DNA from: an uncultured Pseudovibrio sp.
GTDB taxonomy: Bacteria > Pseudomonadota > Alphaproteobacteria > Rhizobiales > Stappiaceae
Direction of reading: 5' to 3'
Assembly: GCA_947496145.1 (NCBI GenBank)
Contig: CANMBS010000003.1
Coordinates: 1-64,000, forward strand
Length of the DNA stretch: 64,000 nucleotides
This document shows positions 1-8,388 of the stretch, piece after piece. The translations under genes and the position numbers were made by a program. The notes under the pieces are model-generated. The model did not search any database. It saw nothing but the letters and a program-made list of their open reading frames with translations, and was not told the DNA's origin. Every line of letters starts with the position of its first letter. Position 1 is the first letter of the stretch.

Positions 1-62
1 AAAATGCCTCCTCCAGCCAATAAGAGGATTGAATCAGAACCCAGCCGAAAACGCTAGAGGTT

Positions 63-84
63 AATAGAGGGCCTCAGCTCTATT
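63..84 (-). terminator. Possible weak terminator after the GNAT pair
   Basis: A perfect 7-bp stem (AATAGAG with CTCTATT, 8-base loop) lies just past the stop codon of the minus-strand acetyltransferase gene. No clear U-tract follows it on that strand, so an intrinsic terminator is only plausible. The first 62 bases of the window show nothing I can name. Confidence 0.3.
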
Positions 85-96
85 ACATATTTTCGA

Positions 97-528
97 TTAT
101 TTATTGGAGCTCCTCCACTCATACACCTTCTCCTCAACCAGCTCGAAGCCATGGCGGAGGTAGAAGGGGTTGGCGCGGCTTTTGGGGAGGACGTCGAGGC
201 GGATGGATTTGGTTTGGGCGGTGGCTTGTTGTTTCAGGAGGGTGAGGATCTCTGCTCCGATACCGCGACCTTGTGCTTTGGGGAGGAAGTAGAGGCGCTC
301 CAGATAGAGATGATCGGGTTTATCCCAGAGGACGTAAAAGCCCAGCACTTCGTTGTTTTCAAGGATTTTCCACGTGGAGGCCGGGTCGAAGCTGTCTTTG
401 AAGTATTGCTGGTAGAGATCATGGTCGAACATGCCATTGGCTTCCATATTGTCTTTCATGGCTTCATGACGGATGCAGGCGAGCAGATCGAAATCTGCGG
501 AGACAGCGGATTTCAGATGCCAGCTCAT
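97..528 (-). CDS. GNAT family N-acetyltransferase (single domain)
   Basis: A 143-residue cytoplasmic protein made of one GNAT domain, expected to move an acetyl group from acetyl-CoA to an amine; the substrate is unknown. The acetyl-CoA pyrophosphate loop is visible as KAQGRGIGAE around residues 84-93, and the C-terminal SRANPFYLRHGF signature is typical of motif B. It starts 3 bp after the stop of the three-domain GNAT gene upstream and is most like the third domain of that protein (both share a FDLLA..IR.EAMK segment and SFDPA.T.K). The pair therefore looks like a tandem duplication that left one unit separate. It is almost certainly co-transcribed with its neighbour. Confidence 0.85.
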   Translation of the reverse strand: MSWHLKSAVSADFDLLACIRHEAMKDNMEANGMFDHDLYQQYFKDSFDPASTWKILENNEVLGFYVLWDKPDHLYLERLYFLPKAQGRGIGAEILTLLKQQATAQTKSIRLDVLPKSRANPFYLRHGFELVEEKVYEWRSSNK

Positions 529-531
529 GTT

Positions 532-1866
532 TTATCCCCTCACTTGAACGGCATATTCATAGATGTTTTCGTCCTCTCGCTCTTCTAGCAATCTGAACCC
601 GTTTTTGAGATAAAAGGCGTTTGAGCGGCTTTTGGGGAAGGTTTCCAGCTTGATTGGTTTGCTCTGCTCATCTGCCTGTTTTTTGATGTGTCCAAGGGCG
701 GCGCTACCAATGCCCCTTCCTTGAAAATCAGGATGGAGGTAAAGGCGTGACAAGTGGAAGTGGTCGGGTTTGCGGATTACGACGTAAAAGCCAGCCACCT
801 TTCCGTTGATCATGAGCTTTTGCGTAACAGCCGGATCAAAAGACCCTCTGAAGTTTTCACGGTAGGTAGAATAATCGAGCATCCCGTTGGCGGCCCAATC
901 CTCCTTCATGGCTTCATAGCGAATGTCTGCGAGTAAATCGAAGTCCTCTGATCTGGCAGGCTCCAGTTGCCATGAGGGGCCGTTGATTAAGTGCTTCGGT
1001 TTGTACTCGTAGTAATTGTTGCAGCCTTCTGAGTGGGTCAGGTGGAAGCCGTGGCGTTTGTAGAAGGTGTTGGCGCGGCTGATGCGCAGGGCGTCCAGAC
1101 GGATGGGTTTATTTTGGGTGTTGGCCTGCGTTTTGATCTGGTTGAGGATCTGGGAGCCAAGCCCGCTTCCTTGCGCTTCGGGGAGCAGATAAAACATGTC
1201 CAGACAGAGGTGATCGGGCTGGTTCAGGACCACATAGAAGCCGATGGTTTTATCGTCTTTTTGAATTTTCTGCGTTTTATCAGGTGCATATTCACTTGCG
1301 AAAACCTCTCGAGCCTTGTCATGATCAACCAAGCCGTTGGCCTCTGCGCTTTCCTTCATGGCGGTGTAGCGGATGTGTTGCAGGGTTTCGAAATCTTGCG
1401 GGGTGGCGGTTTCCAGCTGGAAGACCGATTGGGGTGTGACCTCATAGTAATTGTCGAGTTTTGTCTCGTGGGTCTGCTTGAACCCATGACCTTTGTAAAA
1501 CTCGTTCGCCCGGCTTTGCTTCAGAGCCCCCAGACGAACAGGTTTTCCTTTTGCAAATGCCACTTCTTTTATGTGCGAAAGGGCTTTTGCGCCAAGTCCC
1601 TCCCCCTGCGCTTCCGGGCGTACATACAGATGATCGAGCCAGAAATGATCTGGCTGTTCCTTGAGCACATAAAAGCCGAGCATCGTCTGTTCTCTCATGA
1701 GTTTTGTGGTCTGCTCTGGCACGAACTCTTTTAAAAAGCGGTTGCGGGCTCTTTGTGGATCAAACCGGTCAAGAGCCTCAAGGCTTTGTCGCATAGCGGC
1801 AACGCGCAGGTCTGCGAGCTGATCAGCATCTTCCGCTTCCGCAACACGTAATATAAACTCGCCCAT
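532..1866 (-). CDS. Three tandem GNAT acetyltransferase domains in one protein
   Basis: This 444-residue protein consists of three consecutive GNAT units at about residues 4-143, 149-288 and 298-438. Each has its own acetyl-CoA loop (QGEGLG at 87-92, QGSGLG near 232-237, QGRGIG near 382-387), a conserved GFYV strand, a PDH turn and an SRAN/SRSN-FY-GF motif. Single and double GNAT proteins are common; three full units in one chain, followed 3 bp later by a fourth as a separate gene, are unusual. All three loops look intact, so all may bind acetyl-CoA. The substrate is unknown. The start is an ATG with no better internal alternative, because domain 1 begins immediately. Confidence 0.85.
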   Translation of the reverse strand: MGEFILRVAEAEDADQLADLRVAAMRQSLEALDRFDPQRARNRFLKEFVPEQTTKLMREQTMLGFYVLKEQPDHFWLDHLYVRPEAQGEGLGAKALSHIKEVAFAKGKPVRLGALKQSRANEFYKGHGFKQTHETKLDNYYEVTPQSVFQLETATPQDFETLQHIRYTAMKESAEANGLVDHDKAREVFASEYAPDKTQKIQKDDKTIGFYVVLNQPDHLCLDMFYLLPEAQGSGLGSQILNQIKTQANTQNKPIRLDALRISRANTFYKRHGFHLTHSEGCNNYYEYKPKHLINGPSWQLEPARSEDFDLLADIRYEAMKEDWAANGMLDYSTYRENFRGSFDPAVTQKLMINGKVAGFYVVIRKPDHFHLSRLYLHPDFQGRGIGSAALGHIKKQADEQSKPIKLETFPKSRSNAFYLKNGFRLLEEREDENIYEYAVQVRG

Positions 1867-1941
1867 TTATCCCCCGCTACAGGAAGCTGGTGGACCAGCC
1901 TTCTTTAACATTCCAGTTGCGGCGAGGTTAGTTGGGCGCTC

Positions 1942-2922
1942 TCACAGTTTCAAGACGATCTTGCCCACAGTGCGCTGGTTGCGAATGCCTTTCAGGGCCT
2001 CACCAACCTTTTCAAGGCTAATCTCCTGAAGTCGCGGCACGGTGATCTCTCCTTCTTCCAGCAGCTTAGAGAAGGCAGTACCAGCTTTAACCAGATTTGC
2101 TTTTGCTTTATCACCTGCGCGGTGAGCAGCCCCAAGGCTGAGCTGATGGAAGCTGAGACCTTTCAGGAAAGCGTTGTTGTAAGCAGCCGGGCGCAAGGTG
2201 TTGACGATCTCAGCCAGATGACCTTCAAAGCCCAGACAATCAGCAGCCGTGATGTCGTTGTCATCACCAACTGTATCAAGAGCTGCTTCAGCACCTTGCA
2301 TATTGGTGTTCTGAAAGACGATGCTCATGGCATCTTCCCAGCTGTAGTCGATGGTGTGTGTGGCACCGAGAGAGGTGACGTAGTCGGTGTTTCTGTCGGA
2401 ACAGGTGGCGAAGATTTTCTCGGTACCAAAATGCTTTGCGATCTGGATAGCAAAGCCGCCTACGCCGCCGGAGCCACCCATTACCAGCAAGGAGTTACGA
2501 TCAGCGATATTCAGCTTGTCAACGAGTGCCCGCCATGCAGTCCAGCCTGCACAAGGGGTTGCAGCAGCGATGACAGGATCAACCTTTGGATGTTTGGTGA
2601 GCGTTTGTGCGTCTGTAACAGCGTATTCAGCATAACCACCGTGTGGCCTGAACATGTTGCCATGATACAAAACTGCATCGCCCACAGCCCAGTTGGTTAC
2701 GCCCTCGCCTACTTCTTCAATAATGCCGGAAACATCCAGACCGGGAACCCATGTGTCGTCCATATCTCGTGCAGCAACGCACCATTTGTTGATCTTGGCA
2801 TCGACCGGGTTCAGGCCCGTTGCGACCACTTTCACCAGAACCTCACCTTTTGCAGGTGTTGGCTTTTCCAGTTCTGTTACGACAAATTCATCTGTGTCTT
2901 TGTGGTAGGTCAGAGCCTTCAT
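1942..2922 (-). CDS. Zinc-independent quinone oxidoreductase-like dehydrogenase (MDR superfamily)
   Basis: A 326-residue medium-chain dehydrogenase/reductase. The GroES-like N-terminal half (to about 125) has GLNPVDAKI and PGLDVSGIIEEVG, which are typical of the quinone oxidoreductase branch. The Rossmann half carries the NADPH loop GGSGGVGGFAIQ at 149-160. The cysteine and histidine ligands of zinc alcohol dehydrogenases are not evident, so an NADPH-dependent reductase of quinones, enones or aldehydes is likely. The start ATG is preceded by AGGAT at good spacing. It is monocistronic and divergent from the small membrane protein gene at 3280. The exact substrate cannot be read from the sequence. 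Confidence 0.85.
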   Translation of the reverse strand: MKALTYHKDTDEFVVTELEKPTPAKGEVLVKVVATGLNPVDAKINKWCVAARDMDDTWVPGLDVSGIIEEVGEGVTNWAVGDAVLYHGNMFRPHGGYAEYAVTDAQTLTKHPKVDPVIAAATPCAGWTAWRALVDKLNIADRNSLLVMGGSGGVGGFAIQIAKHFGTEKIFATCSDRNTDYVTSLGATHTIDYSWEDAMSIVFQNTNMQGAEAALDTVGDDNDITAADCLGFEGHLAEIVNTLRPAAYNNAFLKGLSFHQLSLGAAHRAGDKAKANLVKAGTAFSKLLEEGEITVPRLQEISLEKVGEALKGIRNQRTVGKIVLKL

Positions 2923-3279
2923 GGGGTCATCCTATTGCTTTTGCAGCTTATCTGCGCACTTTTACATTCATGCACAGGATGGTTTTGTTTGTTTTTAGCA
3001 GGTTCACGGCACGCGCTGGTGACACCAGCAGAAATCCGCTTAATTTTCGGTAATTTACGACAAGGATGCGCAAAGGAAAGACTTGATACTGCTTATACAC
3101 GACGAGAAGCAAAATATGCCGCAGTGCTATGTGAAATTGCAGGGGACCTGCCTATATAAGGGTAAAGTCATTATTGAGCAGTTGCCGTTAGGCTTGGACC
3201 TGCTTTTGTTTTGAGATGCGCACTGCTCTTTGAGGCTCAAAGGGACACTTTACAAGTGCGCTTTATTGCGGAGACCTTT
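2923..3279. other. Divergent intergenic region
   Basis: This 357-bp stretch separates the minus-strand reductase from the plus-strand DUF6460-type gene and must hold both promoters. I see no convincing -35/-10 pair, hairpin or RNA gene in it. Confidence 0.4.
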
Positions 3280-3552
3280 ATGTCGAATGACAAGCTCAAT
3301 CGTTTTTTGGGAGACTCACCGGGGCGCGTGCTTTTGCGACTGATTTTTCTGTCACTGATTGTCGGGATTATTCTATCAGCGCTGGATTTTTCACCGTTCA
3401 GTCTGATTTACTCCGTACTCGATTTCTTTATCAGACTATGGAATATGGGCTTTTCTGCCATTGAACGTTTTGGCTCCTACTTCTTCTTAGGTGCCATTGT
3501 TGTGGTGCCACTGTGGCTGATTTCCCGCCTGATGAACTGGCGCGGGCGCTGA
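3280..3552 (+). CDS. Small membrane protein (DUF6460-like)
   Basis: A 90-residue protein with two hydrophobic segments (about residues 16-50 and 62-82) and a short basic C-terminus ending in NWRGR. The frame is open further upstream from 3211, but ATG 3280 has a GGAGA Shine-Dalgarno at 3270-3274 and starts the conserved-looking MSNDKLNRFLGDSPG stretch, so I use it. The layout resembles alphaproteobacterial proteins annotated as DUF6460; that assignment is from memory and no function is known. Its stop codon lies within a hairpin shared with the convergent TetR gene. Confidence 0.7.
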   Translation: MSNDKLNRFLGDSPGRVLLRLIFLSLIVGIILSALDFSPFSLIYSVLDFFIRLWNMGFSAIERFGSYFFLGAIVVVPLWLISRLMNWRGR

Positions 3553-3561
3553 AAAGCGCCC
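3544..3561. terminator. Hairpin at convergent gene ends
   Basis: GGGCGCT and AGCGCCC form a perfect 7-bp stem around a GAAA tetraloop. It contains the TGA of the plus-strand membrane protein gene and touches the stop of the minus-strand TetR gene, so one element sits at both transcript ends. Neither side has a U-tract, so termination may be inefficient. Confidence 0.5.
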
Positions 3562-4124
3562 TACTGCATGCAAATATGATGGATATTGAGTGAAAGGTTC
3601 TCAAAGATATCCGGCTCATTGCTGGTGTTGCCAAGCAGAACGGCAACTTCCAGTGCTGCAAGCACGAAGTCAGACTTAACCAGCGCTTCTTCCGAGGACC
3701 AGTCGCCACTATATTCCAGAAGATCTGCAAGCCACACTCTGTTGCGGCGGGCAAAGGTTGCGGTCAGCTCTTGCAGCTCACAGGGCAGATCGTCATCTTT
3801 GTCTCCCAGAACGACTGCAAGAAAAAGCTCTCCGCCTTCGCTCATGCCAGCTTGAAACGCGGCGATGTATGTGTCCAATGCTCTGCGGAAGTTGCTTGCC
3901 TGTCGAGCCGGATCACCTAAAATCTGCAGGAACCGATCAATGTAGCGCTGCAGGACCGCCAGCTCCAACCCGTTTTCATTCGGGAACAAGGCAGAGATTG
4001 CTTGCTCACTGATGCCAGTGCTCTTCGTTAATTGCCCAACATCAAGGTCCAGCAAGCCACCCTGACGGGCCATGTAGTCAGCAGTATCAAGCACAACATT
4101 TTTATCGGTGAGCACAATACCCAT
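3561..4124 (-). CDS. TetR/AcrR family transcriptional regulator
   Basis: A 187-residue regulator. The N-terminal 50 residues fit a TetR helix-turn-helix domain (VLDTADYMARQGGLLDLDV, then GISEQAISALFPNENGLELAVL), and the remainder is helical, as expected for a ligand-binding and dimerisation domain. The ATG has GGAGAGACG just upstream. TetR proteins usually repress a neighbouring or divergent gene; the MATE exporter at 4679 begins 555 bp away on the other strand and is a reasonable target, but I found no operator that proves it. Confidence 0.8.
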   Translation of the reverse strand: MGIVLTDKNVVLDTADYMARQGGLLDLDVGQLTKSTGISEQAISALFPNENGLELAVLQRYIDRFLQILGDPARQASNFRRALDTYIAAFQAGMSEGGELFLAVVLGDKDDDLPCELQELTATFARRNRVWLADLLEYSGDWSSEEALVKSDFVLAALEVAVLLGNTSNEPDIFENLSLNIHHICMQ

Positions 4125-4678
4125 ACGTCTCTCCTAGCATTCAGGTACGCAATATTTGCAGATTACCGGAGGGATACTGCGCATTTTTATTAAAATGGCA
4201 AGGCTCAACAGTCTAATTAATTTCATTGCTAAATATATAAAATTTTAATCAAATATTATATAAAAGTGACTTGCTTTTGTTTACCAAATACTTCGGAGAG
4301 GTAGCTCACACCTTTGTCTCTGAGTTAACCATTTGTCTAAGATTATACGAATAATCAAACTGTGTACATCTTTGCCGGGAAGGGGTAATGCACGCGCCAA
4401 TCAGAAGCTGTTTTCCAGATTATCGGCAGCTCCGTTTCACCTCTCAACTGGAATGCAAAATCACCTTTTGATCCATGTCGGGAAGGCCATTGAGTGTGAT
4501 GCGATTATGCACGTTTGGATCGAAGCCCTTTTGACAGACATCAACTGCACCTTTGTTCTTTTGACTAAATTTTGATGGACAAACACAGAACAAAATAATA
4601 TGAGCAAACGGGTGTTTCATGCCCTGACAGGTTTTGAGCAGCTTCTTCCAATCGCCTCCTGCATTCAAAGGTCTTTCT
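4125..4678. other. AT-rich intergenic region between TetR and MATE genes
   Basis: A 554-bp divergent region with a very AT-rich core at about 4185-4275. It should hold promoters for both flanking genes. Short open frames here (for example minus strand 4444-4668) have no ribosome site or recognisable sequence, and I do not call them. Confidence 0.4.
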
Positions 4679-6028
4679 GTGTCTTTACGCTTTCAAGTGA
4701 CGAACCGCTCTTTTCTTGCGCTCGCCATTCCGATGACGCTAGCGTATATCTCCACGCCGCTGCTTGGCCTGGTTGATACTGCTGTTATTGGACGACTGGA
4801 TGATGCAGCATTACTGGGCGGTCTGGCTGTCGGCACCATTCTGTTTGATGTGATTGGCGCGTTCTTTTACTTTCTTCGGGCTGGTACCACCGGTCTTGCA
4901 GCACAAGCGCTTGGGGCTAATAACGGTGGTGAACTGCGTGCTGTTCTGGCTCGTGCGCTTTTGCTTGGACTGGTCGCCGGTGTTGCTGTGATCTTCCTGC
5001 AATGGCCTATTCTGACGATCGGACTGCCAGTTATTGGCGGAACAGAAGCTGTTCAGAACGCGGCTGCAACCTATTTTTCCATTCGCGCTTTTTCTGCGCC
5101 CTTTGTGCTTGCTAACTATTCCATTCTTGGCTGGTATCTTGGACTGAGCAAGGCTGGCATCGGGTTGCTGATCCAGACCTTTCTGAATTTGACCAATATG
5201 GCCTTATCAGCTCTTTTCGTGCTTGGTTTTGGCTGGGGCATTCCAGGTGTTGCCATTGCAACACTTATTGCTGAGCTTCTGACTTTCTGTCTCGGACTTT
5301 ATCTGATCAAACGTGAGCTGAATGGTGCCCGCCTCCCCGGTTTCTCACAGATCCTCATCTGGGAGCGGCTTAAGCCTATGCTGGCGCTGAACCGGGACAT
5401 CATGATCCGATCTATGGTGATGTTGTTTGCTTTCGGGTTCTTTACCTCTCGCAGCGCCGCTCAAGGCGAAGTGGTGCTGGCTGCTAATGCTGTGCTGGAG
5501 AAATTCATTCTGGTGGCAGCGTTCTTTCTGGATGGTACAGCCTCAGCCGCAGAGCAGGTGGTCGGACAGGCAATTGGCGCGAAGCAACGCTCGGCTTTCC
5601 GCAAAGCTTTGAAGCTCTCCATTGGCTGGGGATTTGGGCTTTCATTTGCCGCAGCATTTGTGTTGTGGTTGACTGGCGGTATGGTGATCGACCTGCTGAC
5701 CACTCATGAAGGCGTGCGTGAAACGGCTCGCACTTACATGCTCTGGGCCGTTCTCACCCCGATTATTGGCACACTGGCGTTTCAGATGGACGGCGTGTTC
5801 ATTGGCGCAACATGGTCGCAAGATATGCGGAACTCAGTGGTTGTTTCGACCCTGCTGTTCCTTGCCAGCTACTACCTGCTCTATCCGCTCTATGGAAACC
5901 ATGGGCTATGGTTCTCTCTGCTCATCTTCTTCTGTGCACGCGGTGTAACCCTTGGGTATCGCTGTGTTGTACGAGAGCGCCAACATTTTGGAGCCTTACA
6001 GCCCGCCGCTGCCAACACAGCGAGCTGA
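4679..6028 (+). CDS. MATE family multidrug exporter (DinF-like)
   Basis: About 449 residues with roughly twelve membrane segments. The opening stretch (FLALAIPMTLAYISTPLLGL, then VDTAVIGRL) is the conserved MATE N-terminus, and the second half repeats the pattern. MATE proteins export cationic drugs and metabolites in exchange for Na+ or H+. The frame is open from a TTG at 4634, but GTG 4679 has AAAGG seven bases upstream and fits the family length better. The sequence most resembles the DinF branch. It converges on pyrD with a 48-bp gap. Confidence 0.85.
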   Translation: MSLRFQVTNRSFLALAIPMTLAYISTPLLGLVDTAVIGRLDDAALLGGLAVGTILFDVIGAFFYFLRAGTTGLAAQALGANNGGELRAVLARALLLGLVAGVAVIFLQWPILTIGLPVIGGTEAVQNAAATYFSIRAFSAPFVLANYSILGWYLGLSKAGIGLLIQTFLNLTNMALSALFVLGFGWGIPGVAIATLIAELLTFCLGLYLIKRELNGARLPGFSQILIWERLKPMLALNRDIMIRSMVMLFAFGFFTSRSAAQGEVVLAANAVLEKFILVAAFFLDGTASAAEQVVGQAIGAKQRSAFRKALKLSIGWGFGLSFAAAFVLWLTGGMVIDLLTTHEGVRETARTYMLWAVLTPIIGTLAFQMDGVFIGATWSQDMRNSVVVSTLLFLASYYLLYPLYGNHGLWFSLLIFFCARGVTLGYRCVVRERQHFGALQPAAANTAS

Positions 6029-6076
6029 TCGCGCTTAAGTCTGTGGGGCACTTACCCAAGCACCCTGCATGTTTTC

Positions 6077-7180
6077 TTAATCAAGCGCTTTGTCTGCCCA
6101 GATATCCTTGTCGATACCAACCAGATCCTGCAAGTTGGTGACGCCGCGTGCCGCGACCAGACGAGACAAGTGGTGATTGATCTTTTTCACCAGCGTCTGG
6201 CCTTCATAGACCATGCCGGAATACAGCTGAATCTGATTTGCGCCCGCAAAGATTTTAGTTGCGGCTTTTTCTGGTGTGTCGACCCCGCCAACACCGAAGA
6301 GTGGCAAGTCAGGCCCAACCGCACAGCGGGTCTTTGCAAGTGCGATTGTGGAGCGGTCAAACAGAGGTGCACCAGAAAGGCCGCCTGCTTCTTGAGCCTG
6401 TTTCTGATCCTTCAAAGTGGACGGACGGGCGATTGTGGTGTTTGAAACGATCATGCCGTCTGCGTGGTTGGCGATGACAACCTCAGCGATCTCTTTGAGA
6501 GCTTCTTCTGTTACATCTGGTGCGATCTTAAGCATAACCGGAACTTTGCGCCCCAAACGGTCCTGCTGCTCGTCACGCGCTCCTATGATGGCCTTCAATA
6601 GATGCGCCAGTGCATCTTTTTCCTGCAAATCACGCAGGCCCGGGGTGTTTGGTGAGGAGATGTTTGCAGTGAGGTAATCGGCTTGCTCAGCAAAACGTTT
6701 TACGCCCAGCACATAGTCTGCGACGCGGTCCTCTGAGAGTTTATTGGCCCCTACATTGATGCCCAGCACACCCTGTCTCTTTCCCGTTTTGCGGATACGG
6801 TCGTAGACAACATCATGTCCATGGTTGTTAAAGCCATAGCGATTGATGACAGCGCGGTCTGCACTCAGGCGGAAATTCCTGGGCTTTGGATTCCCCTCCT
6901 GCGGCAACGGGGTTACGGTTCCCACTTCCACATGGCCAAAGCCCAGTTTCATCAGAGGGGCGATGGCTTCTGCATTTTTGTCAAAGCCCGCCGCCATACC
7001 TACCGGATTTTTGAAGGTCAGGTCGCCCAGCCTGTATTCCAGCGCGCTGTCTTCCACCTGTGGGAATGTGGGGGCCAACCCGGATGCCAGCATCTTGATG
7101 GTGGCATTGTGGGACATTTCCGGATCGAGGCAATGAAGTGCTCGAATACCGACTTTATTGATCAGTTCTTCAATAGACAT
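6077..7180 (-). CDS. pyrD: Dihydroorotate dehydrogenase, class 2 (quinone)
   Basis: Oxidises dihydroorotate to orotate in pyrimidine synthesis, passing electrons through FMN to membrane quinone. The 367-residue length and the N-terminal helical extension (residues 1-45) mark class 2. GMAAGFDKNAEA (61-72), NRYGFNN (113-119), and NISSPNTPGLR (173-183), which holds the catalytic serine at 175, are all present, as is the FMN phosphate region (GVGGV followed by QLYSGMVYEG). It starts immediately after the TAA of the DUF952 gene with no spacer, so the two are translationally coupled. Confidence 0.96.
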   Translation of the reverse strand: MSIEELINKVGIRALHCLDPEMSHNATIKMLASGLAPTFPQVEDSALEYRLGDLTFKNPVGMAAGFDKNAEAIAPLMKLGFGHVEVGTVTPLPQEGNPKPRNFRLSADRAVINRYGFNNHGHDVVYDRIRKTGKRQGVLGINVGANKLSEDRVADYVLGVKRFAEQADYLTANISSPNTPGLRDLQEKDALAHLLKAIIGARDEQQDRLGRKVPVMLKIAPDVTEEALKEIAEVVIANHADGMIVSNTTIARPSTLKDQKQAQEAGGLSGAPLFDRSTIALAKTRCAVGPDLPLFGVGGVDTPEKAATKIFAGANQIQLYSGMVYEGQTLVKKINHHLSRLVAARGVTNLQDLVGIDKDIWADKALD

Positions 7181-7522
7181 TTACAACTCCGGAAATACAT
7201 GGTTGCCATCAGCATCCAGTGGCAGAGGTTTGACCCATCTGGCTTTGGAGACTGGAAACTTGCCGTATAGATGCGGGAAGAGTGTACCTCCTCGGGAGGC
7301 CTCCCACTTCATCTCGCTCGCTGGAAAATCATCGGTTTCAACCGCAATCAGCAGCAGGTCTGCTTGTCCTGCGAAGTGGAGGGCAGCTGTTTCTCTAACC
7401 GTCCCGGCACTGGAGAAATGAATGTAACCATCCGCCAGATCAATGGGTGCACCTGCGAAAACACCGGCGGGTTCGGCTTCCTGCCAAAGCGCCGTGGGCG
7501 CAATCTTAAATACGAGGGACAT
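7181..7522 (-). CDS. DUF952 family protein
   Basis: A 113-residue protein with the DUF952 hallmarks: an early KIAP motif, GYIHFSS near residue 33, a central LLLIAVE strand and FPHLYGKFPV near the C-terminus. Function is unknown; the fold is small and enzyme-like. It sits directly upstream of pyrD, its stop codon abutting the pyrD ATG, an arrangement I recall from other alphaproteobacteria. The pyrD ribosome site (GGAG) lies inside the last codons of this gene. Confidence 0.85.
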   Translation of the reverse strand: MSLVFKIAPTALWQEAEPAGVFAGAPIDLADGYIHFSSAGTVRETAALHFAGQADLLLIAVETDDFPASEMKWEASRGGTLFPHLYGKFPVSKARWVKPLPLDADGNHVFPEL

Positions 7523-7728
7523 TGGATTTACCTTTCAGGAGAGACCACTACTCTTCTGAAGCCAAACTCATACATCCACAAATCAGGGGCTGGCAAGCCC
7601 GCTGTTCGACTTATACTTGCAATAGGATTTTAATCACCACATAAAGGCTCATCTATGCTGCTGGCGGGTTCTGAATTTGGATTTTGCTGCGGTACACTTC
7701 TTCGTGGTCTCCTTAAACCGGATCATTT

Positions 7729-8373
7729 ATGCTGGAACACCAAAATCTTTGGGCTGCTCTTGATAGGCTTGCAGAGCGGCACAAGCTGACACCGTCAGGT
7801 TTAGCTCGCAGGGCGGGTCTTGACCCAACTTCTTTCAACCCGTCAAAGAGATTTGCACCCGACGGTCGTCCACGCTGGCCTTCAACGGAGTCACTGGCTA
7901 AAGTTCTTGATGTAATTCAATTGAGCTTTTCAGAATTTGCAGGTCTGGCCGAAAGCAAAGTTACCAGTACAGGCATTCAGTCAAGATCATTTCCGGCTCA
8001 CCTTTGCACAAGTGACGAGCTTCGCACTGTAAGCCCAGAGCAAATATCTGAATTTAACCTTGATAATTTTTGCGATAGCTTTGTTTTTCCTGATGCGCAG
8101 AGCGATAAATTCTTTGCGCTGGAAGTTTCAGGTAATAGTTTTGAGCCATACTACAGGGAAGGACAACTTCTCATTGTCTCCCCTGAGAGTTCTGTACGTC
8201 GTAGTGATCAGATTCTGATTTTAACCAAAGCGGGCGACCTTCATTGCGGTGTGTTGCAGCGACACACGAATGAACGCATGGAGTTTCGGCGCACCACCCC
8301 TGAGGATGAACCACGGGTGGTTCAGGTTGAGGATCTGATCTGGACAGCGAGGATTTTATGGGTGAGCCAATAA
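7729..8373 (+). CDS. XRE-type regulator with S24 (LexA-like) C-terminal domain, apparently lacking the catalytic lysine
   Basis: A 214-residue protein with an N-terminal helix-turn-helix region (about 5-72, including LTPSGLARRAGLDPTSFN) and a C-terminal S24 domain (about 115-212) ending in WTARILWVSQ. The nucleophile serine is present (VSGNSFEP, Ser137). As I recall related proteins, the dyad lysine falls in a [G-E-V-M-A-K-E-L-K-R]-like strand; here that strand reads GDLHCGVLQR, so the lysine position is Gly174. The protein may therefore bind DNA or ligand but be unable to cleave itself. It starts a plus-strand run with the nuclease-like and antiporter genes. Confidence 0.8.
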   Translation: MLEHQNLWAALDRLAERHKLTPSGLARRAGLDPTSFNPSKRFAPDGRPRWPSTESLAKVLDVIQLSFSEFAGLAESKVTSTGIQSRSFPAHLCTSDELRTVSPEQISEFNLDNFCDSFVFPDAQSDKFFALEVSGNSFEPYYREGQLLIVSPESSVRRSDQILILTKAGDLHCGVLQRHTNERMEFRRTTPEDEPRVVQVEDLIWTARILWVSQ

Positions 8374-8388
8374 GCAAACAGGATGCTT

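Noticed and set aside
1033-1734. Long open frame opposite the three-domain GNAT gene
   Set aside because: Shadow of the real gene: no ribosome site or recognisable protein, and GNAT domains lie on the other strand.
2122-3159. 345-codon plus-strand frame over the quinone-oxidoreductase gene
   Set aside because: Antisense artefact of a well-recognised dehydrogenase; composition is unlike a protein.
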